Shown: positions 34,430-42,288 of the stretch, piece by piece
Layout of the letters: every line of letters starts with the position of its first letter
Numbering within the stretch: position 1 is the first letter of the stretch
Source of the DNA: JBBDYH01 sp040901795
GTDB lineage: Bacteria > Planctomycetota > Planctomycetia > Pirellulales > JALHPA01
DNA: 64,000 bases
Assembly: GCA_040901795.1 (NCBI GenBank)
Contig: JBBDYH010000122.1
Span: 21,406-85,405 of the forward strand
Reading direction: 5' to 3'
Position numbers and translations under genes: made by a program
The notes under the pieces: model-generated
The model's database searches: none
Told to the model about the DNA's origin: nothing
Seen by the model: the letters and a program-made list of their open reading frames with translations, nothing else

Positions 34430-34870
34430 TTGCGAATACTCTCAACGCCGAAAAGCCGGCGATTGTGTCTTCTGGCCTTCGGATCGCTTCTTCTGGCGGG
34501 ATGCGGCGGCAGTAAGTATGACACCGCGGAGGTTTCCGGCACCGTCCGCATGAACGGCAAGCCACTTTCGGATGCCGCGTTGACGTTTCAGCCCATGGGC
34601 GGCGGCATGGCTTCGGTCGGCGCGACCGACAAAGACGGCCGGTACACGCTCGAATTCTACGACAGCGGGCAGAGCGGGGCCGTGGTGGCCAATCACCGGG
34701 TAGTGATTCGTACGCACCGCAGGTCCAACACCGAGGACACCTCGAGCGACGTTAGCAACCCCGCCCTAAGAGACCCAATTCCCAGGCGCTACAACGACGC
34801 CTCGGAGTTAACGATGGAAGTTCCCGCTGAAGGCACGGACTCCGCGGACTTCGATTTGAAATCGCCCTAG
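34430..34870 (+). CDS. Small transthyretin-like lipoprotein (module 1)
   Basis: A 146-residue lipoprotein. The N-terminus RRLCLLAFGSLLLAGCGGSK has a textbook lipobox (LAGC, Cys 25). The rest is a beta-rich carboxypeptidase-regulatory/transthyretin-like domain: VSGTVRMNGKPLSDAALTFQ, GATDKDGRYTLEF, NHRVVIRTHR, PRRYNDASELTMEVPAEG. The most likely start is a TTG at 34430 with GGGAG about 9 nt upstream; there is no closer ATG or GTG that keeps the signal. It is the usual partner downstream of DUF1559 genes, so co-expressed and probably co-localised at the envelope. Confidence 0.88.
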   Translation: MRILSTPKSRRLCLLAFGSLLLAGCGGSKYDTAEVSGTVRMNGKPLSDAALTFQPMGGGMASVGATDKDGRYTLEFYDSGQSGAVVANHRVVIRTHRRSNTEDTSSDVSNPALRDPIPRRYNDASELTMEVPAEGTDSADFDLKSP

Positions 34871-35014
34871 ACGTTTGACCATTTCCTGCAACTCTTTGTC
34901 CGTTTCCTCGTAGACCCGTCCCGGCTCTCCCGGTTATCGTCTTAAGAGCGCGACAGCGTTGTGGTTGCGCGATTTGGACAACTTCGTCACCTTTCACTTC
35001 CGGACGGTGTAATC

Positions 35015-35992
35015 ATGCGGTCAGGCACGCGCGGCTTTACTCTCGTGGAGTTGTTGGTGGTGATCGCCATTATCGGCGTACTGGTAGCGTTGTTATTGCC
35101 CGCCGTCCAGGCAGCGCGGGAAGCGGCGCGCCGCACCACTTGTCTCGATCACCTCAAAAACTTGGGACTGGGGTGCCTCAATCATCTCGACGCGAAAAAA
35201 ACGTATCCGCCCGGAAAGGTCTTGCGCCGCGACGCCAATCCTACCGACGAACTCACAAATTGGGCGATCGAGATTCTGCCGTACATTGAGGAAGGCGCTC
35301 TCTATGATCGCTACGATCAAACGCGTCTGAATTGGGACAACGTCAACAAGCCGGTGCTGCAAACGATTCTCCCCGTGATGGGCTGTCCGAGTGATCCAAA
35401 CGTCGGCCGCCTGGCCATTCCGCAGAATGGTCCCACATTCTCGCCCCAGGGACTGGCCACCGGCTCATACCGCGCGGTCGGCGGCCGCGGCCTCTCCGGC
35501 GGCAACCCCGACGAGATGTACTGGGACAGCATGAAAGCCACGTTCGGCGACAATCCCAATCAACTCAACCTCGAAGACCGCGGCGCCATGCACATGGTAA
35601 CGCGATTCAGGCTGTCGCCGGTCCGCGCCGGCCAGCTCATCGACGGCGCGTCGCATTCACTCTTGATCGGCGAATACACCGCCAACCGGCTGTTCGGCCG
35701 ATCGGTCTATTGGGCCGACAGCTTTTACGGCATGAACCTCGGCAGCATCGTCGCCAACGTCGGCTCGCATTTCTGGACTCCGGACTACGAGACCTGCAGC
35801 AAGAACATGCCCGATCCCAGTTTTCCACAGCCCTGCCGGCGCGCCTTTTCCAGCATGCACGGCGGCAGCAGTGCCGTGAACTTTGTCTTCTGCGATGGGT
35901 CAGTGCGTTCGATTACCACTGACATCGATATGACCGTAATGGCCAACACGGCGACGATCGCCGGGCGAGAAATCCAGGTCGTGAACGAATGA
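35015..35992 (+). CDS. DUF1559 prepilin-like protein (module 2)
   Basis: A 325-residue DUF1559 protein, the same length as the module 1 copy. Prepilin signal RGFTLVELLVVIAIIGVLVA is followed by LLPAVQAAREAARRTTC. The body has LPYIEEGALYDRYDQTRLNW, TGSYRAVGGRG and the C-terminal SSMHGGSSAVNFVFCDGSVR. Four conserved-looking cysteines in the C-terminal half could form disulphides. The ATG at 35015 was chosen over the open frame to 34961 because it places GFTLVE at residues 7-12. The stop overlaps the start of the next lipoprotein gene (ATGA). Confidence 0.93.
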   Translation: MRSGTRGFTLVELLVVIAIIGVLVALLLPAVQAAREAARRTTCLDHLKNLGLGCLNHLDAKKTYPPGKVLRRDANPTDELTNWAIEILPYIEEGALYDRYDQTRLNWDNVNKPVLQTILPVMGCPSDPNVGRLAIPQNGPTFSPQGLATGSYRAVGGRGLSGGNPDEMYWDSMKATFGDNPNQLNLEDRGAMHMVTRFRLSPVRAGQLIDGASHSLLIGEYTANRLFGRSVYWADSFYGMNLGSIVANVGSHFWTPDYETCSKNMPDPSFPQPCRRAFSSMHGGSSAVNFVFCDGSVRSITTDIDMTVMANTATIAGREIQVVNE

Positions 35993-36441
35993 GCGCGGGA
36001 GCATCGATAATTCGCCTGTTGGTTGGCTCAGTGATCATCTCGTCGGCAATCGGTTGCGGACAAGACCCGCACCGATTGGCCCCGGTCAGCGGCGCCGTCA
36101 CGCTCGATTCCAAGCCGCTGGCAGGCGCTCTGGTTTCCTACCTGCCCGTCGCAAAGCCGGGCACTATGCCCGCCGTCACGTCGCGCGGTATTACGGATGA
36201 TCAGGGGAACTACACGTTGACCACTTCCGACGATCGGCCCGGCGCGGTCGTTGGCCGGCATATCGTGCGGATCAAAACGAGCCGCGCTCCGGGCGATGGT
36301 TCCACCGAAGTCCTCGAAGGGCAGACCGTAACGCAGGCGCCGGAGCGGGTCCCGGCGAAGTACAATCTGCGGACGGAGCTCAGCTTTGATGTGCCCGAAG
36401 AGGGAGCCGACCAAGCCAACTTCCAGCTCCAGAGCCGGTAG
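35989..36441 (+). CDS. Small transthyretin-like lipoprotein (module 2)
   Basis: A 150-residue lipoprotein with the lipobox in LLVGSVIISSAIGCGQD (AIGC). The mature part is a transthyretin/carboxypeptidase-regulatory-like domain: VSGAVTLDSKPLAGALVSYL, GITDDQGNYTLTTSDDR, VVGRHIVRIKTSR, VPAKYNLRTELSFDVPEEGA. It overlaps the DUF1559 stop by 4 nt, so the two are translated together. It is similar in layout to the gene at 34430-34870, which makes the region a tandem repeat of a two-gene module. Confidence 0.9.
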   Translation: MSAGASIIRLLVGSVIISSAIGCGQDPHRLAPVSGAVTLDSKPLAGALVSYLPVAKPGTMPAVTSRGITDDQGNYTLTTSDDRPGAVVGRHIVRIKTSRAPGDGSTEVLEGQTVTQAPERVPAKYNLRTELSFDVPEEGADQANFQLQSR

Positions 36442-36468
36442 GGGCGCCGCAATCTTCACCCCTCGGTC

Positions 36469-37752
36469 ATGCCGCTCGTTGAAGTCAAGAACTTGACCGT
36501 GCGGTTCGGCGGCCTGGTGGCTGTCCGCAATCTCGACTTCGCGGTCGAGCAGGGCCAAATTCTCTCGATCATCGGGCCGAATGGCGCCGGCAAGACGACG
36601 GCATTCAATGCCGTCACGGGCGTGTATCAGCCGACGGAAGGGCGGATTCTATTCGCCGGAAGGGAGCTTGCGCGAGCGCTGACGTGGCATGTTCGCCTGG
36701 GATGTATTCTGATTGGACTGCTATCCGGCACAGTGGTGATGGCTCTCAGCGTCGATGCCAATCTTCTCTGGCGTGCCACCATCAAACGGTACATGCTGGT
36801 CCCTCCCGCTCAGGCAGACCGCAGGGCCGAAGCCGCTCTTGTGTCCTGGTCGCACGTGGGCGACTATCTGCTTTCCTACTTGCGCGGCGAGTTGGCCGTC
36901 GAACCTGGCCGCCGTCGTTGGGTGGTGATCAGCCCCCATCTCAATCGCGAATTGGGGCAAGCGGCGAGCCCGCAGGAAGCGGCCGCGCTCAAGGACTTGC
37001 TCGCACAAGCGGTTCGCGGAGAGACCGAGCTAGCGACCGTGGCAGGCGATCCCCGCTGGCGTGTTAATGTGGACGATTCGCGGCTGCGGGACTTGCGGTT
37101 CGCACGTCGTTATGTTCGGGTCGCCGTCTTTGTTGGCTTTGGAGCGGGCTTCGTTCTCGGTGTCGCCGGCGCCTACGCAATCTGGCATCGATCGCGGCGG
37201 ACGCCGGAGGTCGTGGCTCGGGGTGGACTGGCCCGCACGTTTCAGAACATCCGGCTGTTTCGCGAATTGACGCTCTTGGAGAACGTGCTGATAGGGCTCG
37301 ACGGCGCGCATGTCAGCGGCCGGGCGAGCGGGCGCCTCAAAAGGCGCGTCCGCGGTGGTCGCGCCTCCGCCGGCCATCACGACGCGCACGATCTGCTGCG
37401 TTTCGTGGGCCTGGAAACGATGAGCGGCCGGCTTGCCGGCTCCCTGGCGTACGGCGACCAGCGGCGGCTGGAAATCGCCCGCGCCCTGGCGACGAAGCCG
37501 CAAGTGCTGCTGCTCGACGAGCCGGCGGCTGGCATGAACGCGACCGAGACGCGGCGCTTGACCGAGCTGGTCCGTCAGATTCGCGACCGCGGTGTGACGG
37601 TGTTGCTAATCGAGCACCACATGAACGTCGTCATGGCGATTTCCGACCGCGTGGTGGTCCTCGATTACGGCAGCAAGATCGCCGAGGGAACGCCGGCCGA
37701 AGTAAAGAGAAATCCCGCCGTGATCGAGGCGTATTTGGGCAAGCAGGAGTAG
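36469..37752 (+). CDS. livG: LivG-type branched-chain amino acid ABC ATPase with a large membrane-spanning insertion
   Basis: A 427-residue protein, against about 255 for ordinary LivG. Residues 1-65 are normal ATPase with Walker A GPNGAGKTT (36-44). Residues 66-250 are foreign to the family: helix LGCILIGLLSGTVVMALSV (78-96), a soluble stretch of about 120 residues (IKRYMLVPPAQADRR; EPGRRRWVVISPHLNRELGQ), and helix VAVFVGFGAGFVLGVAGAY (218-236). The ATPase then resumes at GGLARTFQNIRLF (Q-loop Q259), signature LAYGDQRRLEIARAL, Walker B VLLLDEPAAGM and His383. No stop or codon-use change marks the borders. LivF follows; no permease or binding protein is in the window. It should drive amino acid uptake if the core still folds. 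Confidence 0.88.
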   Translation: MPLVEVKNLTVRFGGLVAVRNLDFAVEQGQILSIIGPNGAGKTTAFNAVTGVYQPTEGRILFAGRELARALTWHVRLGCILIGLLSGTVVMALSVDANLLWRATIKRYMLVPPAQADRRAEAALVSWSHVGDYLLSYLRGELAVEPGRRRWVVISPHLNRELGQAASPQEAAALKDLLAQAVRGETELATVAGDPRWRVNVDDSRLRDLRFARRYVRVAVFVGFGAGFVLGVAGAYAIWHRSRRTPEVVARGGLARTFQNIRLFRELTLLENVLIGLDGAHVSGRASGRLKRRVRGGRASAGHHDAHDLLRFVGLETMSGRLAGSLAYGDQRRLEIARALATKPQVLLLDEPAAGMNATETRRLTELVRQIRDRGVTVLLIEHHMNVVMAISDRVVVLDYGSKIAEGTPAEVKRNPAVIEAYLGKQE

Positions 37753-37830
37753 CGCGTCACGACCGTTCGTGTGCCACTGCTCGCGGCGAGGTCGCCGCGG
37801 CGGCCCCTGCCGTGGGAAACGATACCCATC

Positions 37831-38541
37831 ATGCCACTACTCGAAATTCAAAACCTTCGCGCCGGCTATGGCCCCATCGAAGTGCTTCGCGGCATTTCAC
37901 TGGCCGTGGAAGCGGGCGAGATCGTCACGCTGATCGGTGCAAACGGCGCGGGCAAGACGACAACGCTGTTGTGCATCTCCGGCACACTTCGTTCCCGCGA
38001 GGGCCGCGTTGCATTCAACGGGGAACCGATCGATCGCCGCCCTGCGTACGCGATCGTGCGGGCGGGTCTGTGCCAGTCTCCCGAGGGACGGCAGATCTTC
38101 CCGCGTTTGACCGTGCTCGAGAATCTCCAAATGGGGGCGTACTCCCGCCGCGACAAGATTGGCGTCAGCGACGACCTGCTGCGGTGTTACGAGTTGTTTC
38201 CGGTGCTCAAACAGCGATCCGGCCAGCTCGGCGGCACGCTTTCGGGCGGTGAACAACAGATGCTCGCGCTTGCCCGAGCGCTGATGACCCGGCCGAAACT
38301 GCTGATGCTCGATGAGCCGTCGCTAGGATTGGCGCCGCTGTTCGTACAAAAGATCTTCGAGGTGATTTGCCGGCTGAATGCGGAGGGGATGACGATCCTG
38401 CTCGTCGAGCAGAACGCACGGATGGCGCTTCGCTGCGCGCATCGCGGCTATGCCTTGGAAACCGGATCCATCATCGCTAGCGGCCGCGCAAGCGAACTCC
38501 TAGACGACCCGCGCGTGAAACAGGCGTATCTGGGGGAGTAA
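37831..38541 (+). CDS. livF: LivF-type branched-chain amino acid ABC ATPase
   Basis: A 236-residue ATPase of normal LivF length. It has Walker A LIGANGAGKTTTLLCISG, the LivF-typical GLCQSPEGRQIFPRLTVLEN around the Q-loop, signature GTLSGGEQQMLALARAL, Walker B LLMLDEPSLGLAPLFV and the His-less switch LLVEQNARMAL usual for LivF. ATG 37831 (MPLLEIQNL) is the family start; the open frame back to 37771 is spacer. It lies 78 nt after livG. With no LivH/LivM/LivJ genes in the window, the permease must be elsewhere. It is convergent with infC. Confidence 0.93.
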   Translation: MPLLEIQNLRAGYGPIEVLRGISLAVEAGEIVTLIGANGAGKTTTLLCISGTLRSREGRVAFNGEPIDRRPAYAIVRAGLCQSPEGRQIFPRLTVLENLQMGAYSRRDKIGVSDDLLRCYELFPVLKQRSGQLGGTLSGGEQQMLALARALMTRPKLLMLDEPSLGLAPLFVQKIFEVICRLNAEGMTILLVEQNARMALRCAHRGYALETGSIIASGRASELLDDPRVKQAYLGE

Positions 38542-38556
38542 CTGTAGACCGCACAT

Positions 38557-38612
38557 CGTGGGGCAGACATTCCTGTCTGCCGAGCACGGCAGGCAAGAAT
38601 GCCTGCCCCACG
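38557..38612. repeat. GTGGGGCAGACATTCCTGTC...CTGCCCCAC inverted repeat
   Basis: Arms CGTGGGGCAGACATTC and GAATGCCTGCCCCACG pair over most of their length around GCCGAGCACGGC. It is located between the convergent livF and infC genes and may stop transcription both ways. Confidence 0.65.
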
Positions 38613-38622
38613 AATAACCCGC

Positions 38623-39132
38623 CTACTTCGGCACCAGCACGCAAGTGATCCGCTTTCCCTGCTGTTGGGGAGGCGATTCGATCTTGCTGACTTCTTCCAG
38701 CGACTTGATTACGTTGTCAATCAAACGCCGGCCTTCGTCGATGTGCGCGATCTCGCGGCCGCGGAACACCACGGACACGATCACTTTGTCCTTGTGGCTT
38801 AGAAAGCCCCGCGCCTGATTGAGCTTGAAGTCAACATCATGCTCGCCGGTCTTGGGCCGGAAGCGGATTTCTTTGATCTTGCTCTGATGCGCATGGGACT
38901 TTCCATGCTTCTTCTTCTGCTGGTACTTGAACTTGCCGAAGTCCATGATTCGACAGACCGGTGGGCGCTCGGTGGGCGCCACCTCGACCAGGTCCAAATC
39001 CAACTCTCGAGCAGCCGCTAAGGCCTGGTCGGTGGGGATCACACCCAACTGCGTACCATCGGCCCCGATCACGCGAACCGGCGAAATGCGAATCTGCTCA
39101 TTGATCCTCTGTGAACGTTCCAGAGCTTTCAT
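38623..39132 (-). CDS. infC: Translation initiation factor IF-3
   Basis: A 169-residue IF-3, which binds the 30S subunit and checks start codons. N-domain: RINEQIRISPVRVIGADGTQ and VEVAPTERPPVCRIMDFGKF; linker KYQQKKKHGKSHAHQ; C-domain KEIRFRPKTGEHDVDFK and KVIVSVVFRGREIAH. The annotated ATG at 39132 is directly abutted by AAAGGAGG, zero spacing, which is poor for initiation. A CTG three codons later would be at 9-nt spacing, and an ATC (before NEQIR) is another candidate. infC genes are known for rare start codons that IF-3 itself discriminates against. rpmI and rplT, which often follow infC, are not downstream here. Confidence 0.95.
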   Translation of the reverse strand: MKALERSQRINEQIRISPVRVIGADGTQLGVIPTDQALAAARELDLDLVEVAPTERPPVCRIMDFGKFKYQQKKKHGKSHAHQSKIKEIRFRPKTGEHDVDFKLNQARGFLSHKDKVIVSVVFRGREIAHIDEGRRLIDNVIKSLEEVSKIESPPQQQGKRITCVLVPK

Positions 39133-39308
39133 CCTCCTTTGTAAGACAGTGAAAAGGACCGACGACCTTCGCCTCCGGCGGAGACAAGTTCCTAGTATCG
39201 GACAACCTTACGGCCTGCGTCAACGGGGAATGACCCGCTGTCCGCGGCTTGTCGCCCTGGCCGCTCAGCTACGGCCTAACCGGAACTGGACAAATTCGCC
39301 CAGCCTCC

Positions 39309-39360
39309 CATAATATACTAACAACACCGCATGAGCGGCGGCCTCGTGGGCCGCGGCGTC
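39309..39360 (+). promoter_or_regulatory. Possible promoter and short leader RNA before the VTT gene
   Basis: A TATACT hexamer at 39314-39319 in an AT-rich patch (the complementary strand could serve infC) is followed by a hairpin at 39338-39354 (GCGGCC TCGTG GGCCGC) and then the terminator at 39374-39408. No clear -35 is seen. Confidence 0.35.
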
Positions 39361-39373
39361 ATGATCAACGCAC

Positions 39374-39408
39374 GGGCCGTCCGGAGGTCGGACGGCCCGC
39401 CGTCTTTT
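39374..39408 (+). terminator. Rho-independent terminator-like hairpin in the 5' region of the VTT gene
   Basis: GGGCCGTCCG and CGGACGGCCC form a perfect 10-bp stem with a 5-nt loop, followed shortly by TCTTTT. No coding gene ends just upstream on this strand, so it may be an attenuator or end a small RNA. Confidence 0.6.
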
Positions 39409-39420
39409 GGTGTTTGTCGT

Positions 39421-39460
39421 CTTTCGCTCCGCGAAAGAACGCCCTTTCGCGGAGCGAAAG
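39421..39460. repeat. Perfect 17-bp inverted repeat directly before the VTT start codon
   Basis: CTTTCGCTCCGCGAAAG, 6-nt spacer AACGCC, CTTTCGCGGAGCGAAAG. Each arm is itself a small hairpin. The right arm ends 8 nt before the ATG at 39469 and related sequences occur at 17802-17852 and 58793-58885. Confidence 0.75.
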
Positions 39461-39468
39461 GCGACATT

Positions 39469-40107
39469 ATGGGCCATCTTCTCCGCACTGCCGTTCTCAT
39501 CGCCGTCGCCCTGGCGATCCCGATCGTTCCCTTTCTCTGGTTCGGCGAGCGTGTGGAAGCCACAGTCGAACGCTGGTTGTCTCCTCCTCCCTCGAATTCG
39601 TCAGTTTTCCTGGTAGTGGTCACTGTACTTGCGACCGATGTGTTCCTACCCGTCCCGTCCAGCCTAGTAAGCACGCTAGCCGGCACACAGCTTTCGATCC
39701 CGCTAGCAACGCTGGCTTCGTGGTTAGGATTGTCGCTCGGTGCAAGCCTGGGCTTTGGCGTCGCCCGTGCGGTCGGGCGGCCGTTGGCGGTGCGGCTGGC
39801 CAGTGCGGCAGACCTCGACCGAATGGACCGACTCAGCGAGCGGTTTGGTCCGCGATTGCTGGTGCTTTTTCGGGCGCTGCCGGTATTGGCCGAGGCCAGT
39901 GTCCTTTTATTTGGCGCGACGCGACTTTCGTGGATACGGTTTTTTGTGCCCGTGGCGCTGGCTAATCTCGGTATCGCGGTAGCGTACTCGATCCTCGGCT
40001 ATTACGGCCGCACGCAGCACGTGACGTGGTACGTCCTGGCCGCTTCCATTGCATTACCCCTATTGGCAACGACAATGGTGCGCTGGCGTATGCCGGTGAG
40101 CCCGTAG
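39469..40107 (+). CDS. VTT-domain (TVP38/DedA-like) membrane protein
   Basis: A 212-residue polytopic membrane protein. ATG 39469 begins with helix LLRTAVLIAVALAIPIVPFL. The VTT signature region is FLPVPSSLVSTLAGTQLSIP, then ASWLGLSLGASLGFGVARAV and the R-x6-PVLAEAS re-entrant part (LFRALPVLAEASVLLFGA). The last helices are SWIRFFVPVALANLGIAVAY and WYVLAASIALPLL. DedA/TVP38/VTT proteins include lipid scramblases and flippases; substrate unknown. The open frame back to 39331 would cover the terminator and the inverted repeat, so I reject the longer form. Confidence 0.85.
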   Translation: MGHLLRTAVLIAVALAIPIVPFLWFGERVEATVERWLSPPPSNSSVFLVVVTVLATDVFLPVPSSLVSTLAGTQLSIPLATLASWLGLSLGASLGFGVARAVGRPLAVRLASAADLDRMDRLSERFGPRLLVLFRALPVLAEASVLLFGATRLSWIRFFVPVALANLGIAVAYSILGYYGRTQHVTWYVLAASIALPLLATTMVRWRMPVSP

Positions 40108-40195
40108 CGGAAGTCGCCAGACTTCCGGTCCGCCTGAATTCTAGCGAATCCAGCAACCTACAAATGGCCTGAATTCTGGCGAATTCAGCTACTAG
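40107..40195. repeat. CGGAAGTC/GACTTCCG and CTGAATTC/GAATTCAG hairpin repeats
   Basis: CGGAAGTCGCCAGACTTCCG and CTGAATTCTGGCGAATTCAG are perfect or near-perfect short hairpins; a degenerate CTGAATTCTAGCGAATCCAG lies between. The same family is at 53493-53548. Confidence 0.7.
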
Positions 40196-40203
40196 CAAGT
40201 TAC

Positions 40204-42288
40204 ATGATTAATCTGCCCCTTCAGTCCGATATCTCACTCTCCGAGCTGCTCGACGGGGCCGCCAGCGAGACCCTCGACGTGCGTTCGAAGGCTGCCGGTC
40301 CGCGCGGCGCGCTGCCGCTCGACGACCAGATGCTTCGCAACTGGTCCAGCGGCGATTTGTTCGGCCTCTCGCAGAACGCCGGCATGGGTTGGACGCCCGC
40401 GGAGATGGTCGGGCCGCAGTATCTGATCCTGAGCACGCAAGGAGGCCTGCGCGCAGCCGACGGAACGCCGATCGCGCTGGGCTATCACACCGGTCACTGG
40501 GAAATTGGCCTGCTCGTCGAGGCCGCCGCACGGGAGCTCAAACAGGCGGGCGGCGTGCCATTCGCCGGCGCTTGCTCCGATCCCTGCGACGGGCGAACTC
40601 AGGGGACCGCTGGCATGTTCGACAGCCTGCCGTTCCGCAACGACGCTGCGGTCATTTTCCGTCGCCTGATCCGCTCGCTTCCCACACGCCGCGGTGTCCT
40701 CGGCGTCGCGACCTGCGACAAGGGTTTACCGGCCATGATGATGGCCCTGGCCGGCACGCCGGACTTGCCTTGTGTGCTCGTCCCCGGGGGCGTGACGCTG
40801 CCGCCCGAGGAGGGCGAGGATGCCGCAAAGATCCAAACGATCGGCGCCCGTTACGCGCATGGAGAGATCAGCCTTCAGGACGCCGCCGACCTGGGCTGCC
40901 GAGCCTGCGCTTCACCTGGCGGCGGCTGCCAGTTTCTGGGCACGGCCGCCACTTCACAGGTGGTCGGCGAAGCGCTCGGCCTGTCGTTACCGCACTCAGC
41001 ACTGGCCCCCAGCGGACAGGCGATCTGGCTCGATATGGCCCGCCGCAGCGCACGAGCGGTGATGCGACTGGACCAACGCGGCATCCGCACGCGCGATGTC
41101 TTGACCGAAGCGTCGCTTCGCAATGCGATGGTTGTCCACGCGGCCTTCGGCGGCTCGACGAACCTCTTGCTGCACGTGCCCGCGATCGCTTTCGCCGCCG
41201 GGCTCCGCCGGCCGACGGTACATGATTGGGAGGAAATAAACCGGCGCACGCCGCGCTTGGTCGATGCACTTCCCAACGGCCCGGTCGGTCACCCTACCGT
41301 ACGCGTCTTCCTTGCCGGCGGCGTGCCCGAAGTGATGCTGCACTTGCGCGAGTTAGGCTTGCTCGATCTCAGCGTGTTGACCGTGACCGGCGAATCGCTG
41401 GGCAAGTCGCTCGAGTGGTGGGAAACATCGCCACGCCGCGCTCGGTTGCGTGACTTGCTGTTCGAGCGCGACGGGGTACGGGCAGACGACGTGATCATGC
41501 CTCCTGCGCGGGCTCGCGAACGGGGTTTAACGAGCACGGTTTGCTTCCCGCGCGGCAATTTGGCGCCGGAAGGTTCGGTTATCAAAAGCACGGCGATCGA
41601 CGCGCGCGTCGTCGATGCCGATGGCGTCTACCGCAAGACCGGCCCCGCCCGCGTGTTCTATACCGAGCGTGCAGCCGTGGCCGCCATCAAAGGCCAGGCC
41701 GAGAAGCCGATCCGGCCGGGCGATGTCCTGGTGCTCTGCTGCCGTGGGCCCATAGGTTCCGGCATGGAAGAGACCTATCAGATCACCTCGGCGCTCAAGC
41801 ATTTGGAGTGCGGCCGCGAAGTGGCTGTCGTCACCGATGCCCGCTTCTCCGGCGTCAGCACCGGCCCCTGCATCGGGCATGTAGGCCCCGAAGCGTTGGC
41901 CGGGGGGCCGATCGGCAAAGTCCGCGACGGCGACCTGATCCGCATCTGGATCGATCGCAACAAACTTGTCGGTTCCGTCAATCTCATCGGCGTGACCGAT
42001 CCGGTCAGCGGCGCTCTGATCGAATTCGGTCCGGAGCAAGGCGCTCAAGTGCTCGCCGAGCGACCGACGCCTGACTCCCTGCAAGCCGATCCCCGGCTGC
42101 CTGCTGACACGCGGCTTTGGGCCGCGCTGCAGGCAGTCAGCGGGGGTACTTGGGGTGGTAGTGTCTACGATGTCGAGCGGATTCTCGAAGTCCTTAACGC
42201 CGGCCAGACGGCCTTATCACCTCTGCCGAGAGGGAACCTCCTGGAGTTGCCGCCGCGGAGGCCTGAGCGAAGTGAGCCGTCATCCTGA
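40204..42288 (+). CDS. IlvD/Edd family dehydratase, YjhG/YagF (D-xylonate dehydratase) type
   Basis: A 694-residue Fe-S dehydratase. YjhG/YagF-type markers are GDLFGLSQNAGMGW and DGTPIALGYHTGHWEIGLLV. Cluster-ligand cysteines are visible in ACSDPCDGRTQG, VATCDKGLPAMMM and ASPGGGCQFLGTAATSQVVG, and substrate residues in DARFSGVSTGPCIGHVGPEA. YjhG and YagF of E. coli convert D-xylonate to 2-keto-3-deoxy-xylonate; other sugar acids are possible here. It is longer than YagF (655): the last about 15 residues (RRPERSEPSS) come from an intergenic-type repeat, so the ancestral stop has probably been lost. Confidence 0.88.
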   Translation: MINLPLQSDISLSELLDGAASETLDVRSKAAGPRGALPLDDQMLRNWSSGDLFGLSQNAGMGWTPAEMVGPQYLILSTQGGLRAADGTPIALGYHTGHWEIGLLVEAAARELKQAGGVPFAGACSDPCDGRTQGTAGMFDSLPFRNDAAVIFRRLIRSLPTRRGVLGVATCDKGLPAMMMALAGTPDLPCVLVPGGVTLPPEEGEDAAKIQTIGARYAHGEISLQDAADLGCRACASPGGGCQFLGTAATSQVVGEALGLSLPHSALAPSGQAIWLDMARRSARAVMRLDQRGIRTRDVLTEASLRNAMVVHAAFGGSTNLLLHVPAIAFAAGLRRPTVHDWEEINRRTPRLVDALPNGPVGHPTVRVFLAGGVPEVMLHLRELGLLDLSVLTVTGESLGKSLEWWETSPRRARLRDLLFERDGVRADDVIMPPARARERGLTSTVCFPRGNLAPEGSVIKSTAIDARVVDADGVYRKTGPARVFYTERAAVAAIKGQAEKPIRPGDVLVLCCRGPIGSGMEETYQITSALKHLECGREVAVVTDARFSGVSTGPCIGHVGPEALAGGPIGKVRDGDLIRIWIDRNKLVGSVNLIGVTDPVSGALIEFGPEQGAQVLAERPTPDSLQADPRLPADTRLWAALQAVSGGTWGGSVYDVERILEVLNAGQTALSPLPRGNLLELPPRRPERSEPSS

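Noticed and set aside
38839..39313. Plus-strand frames opposite infC
   Set aside because: Antisense shadows of a highly conserved translation factor.
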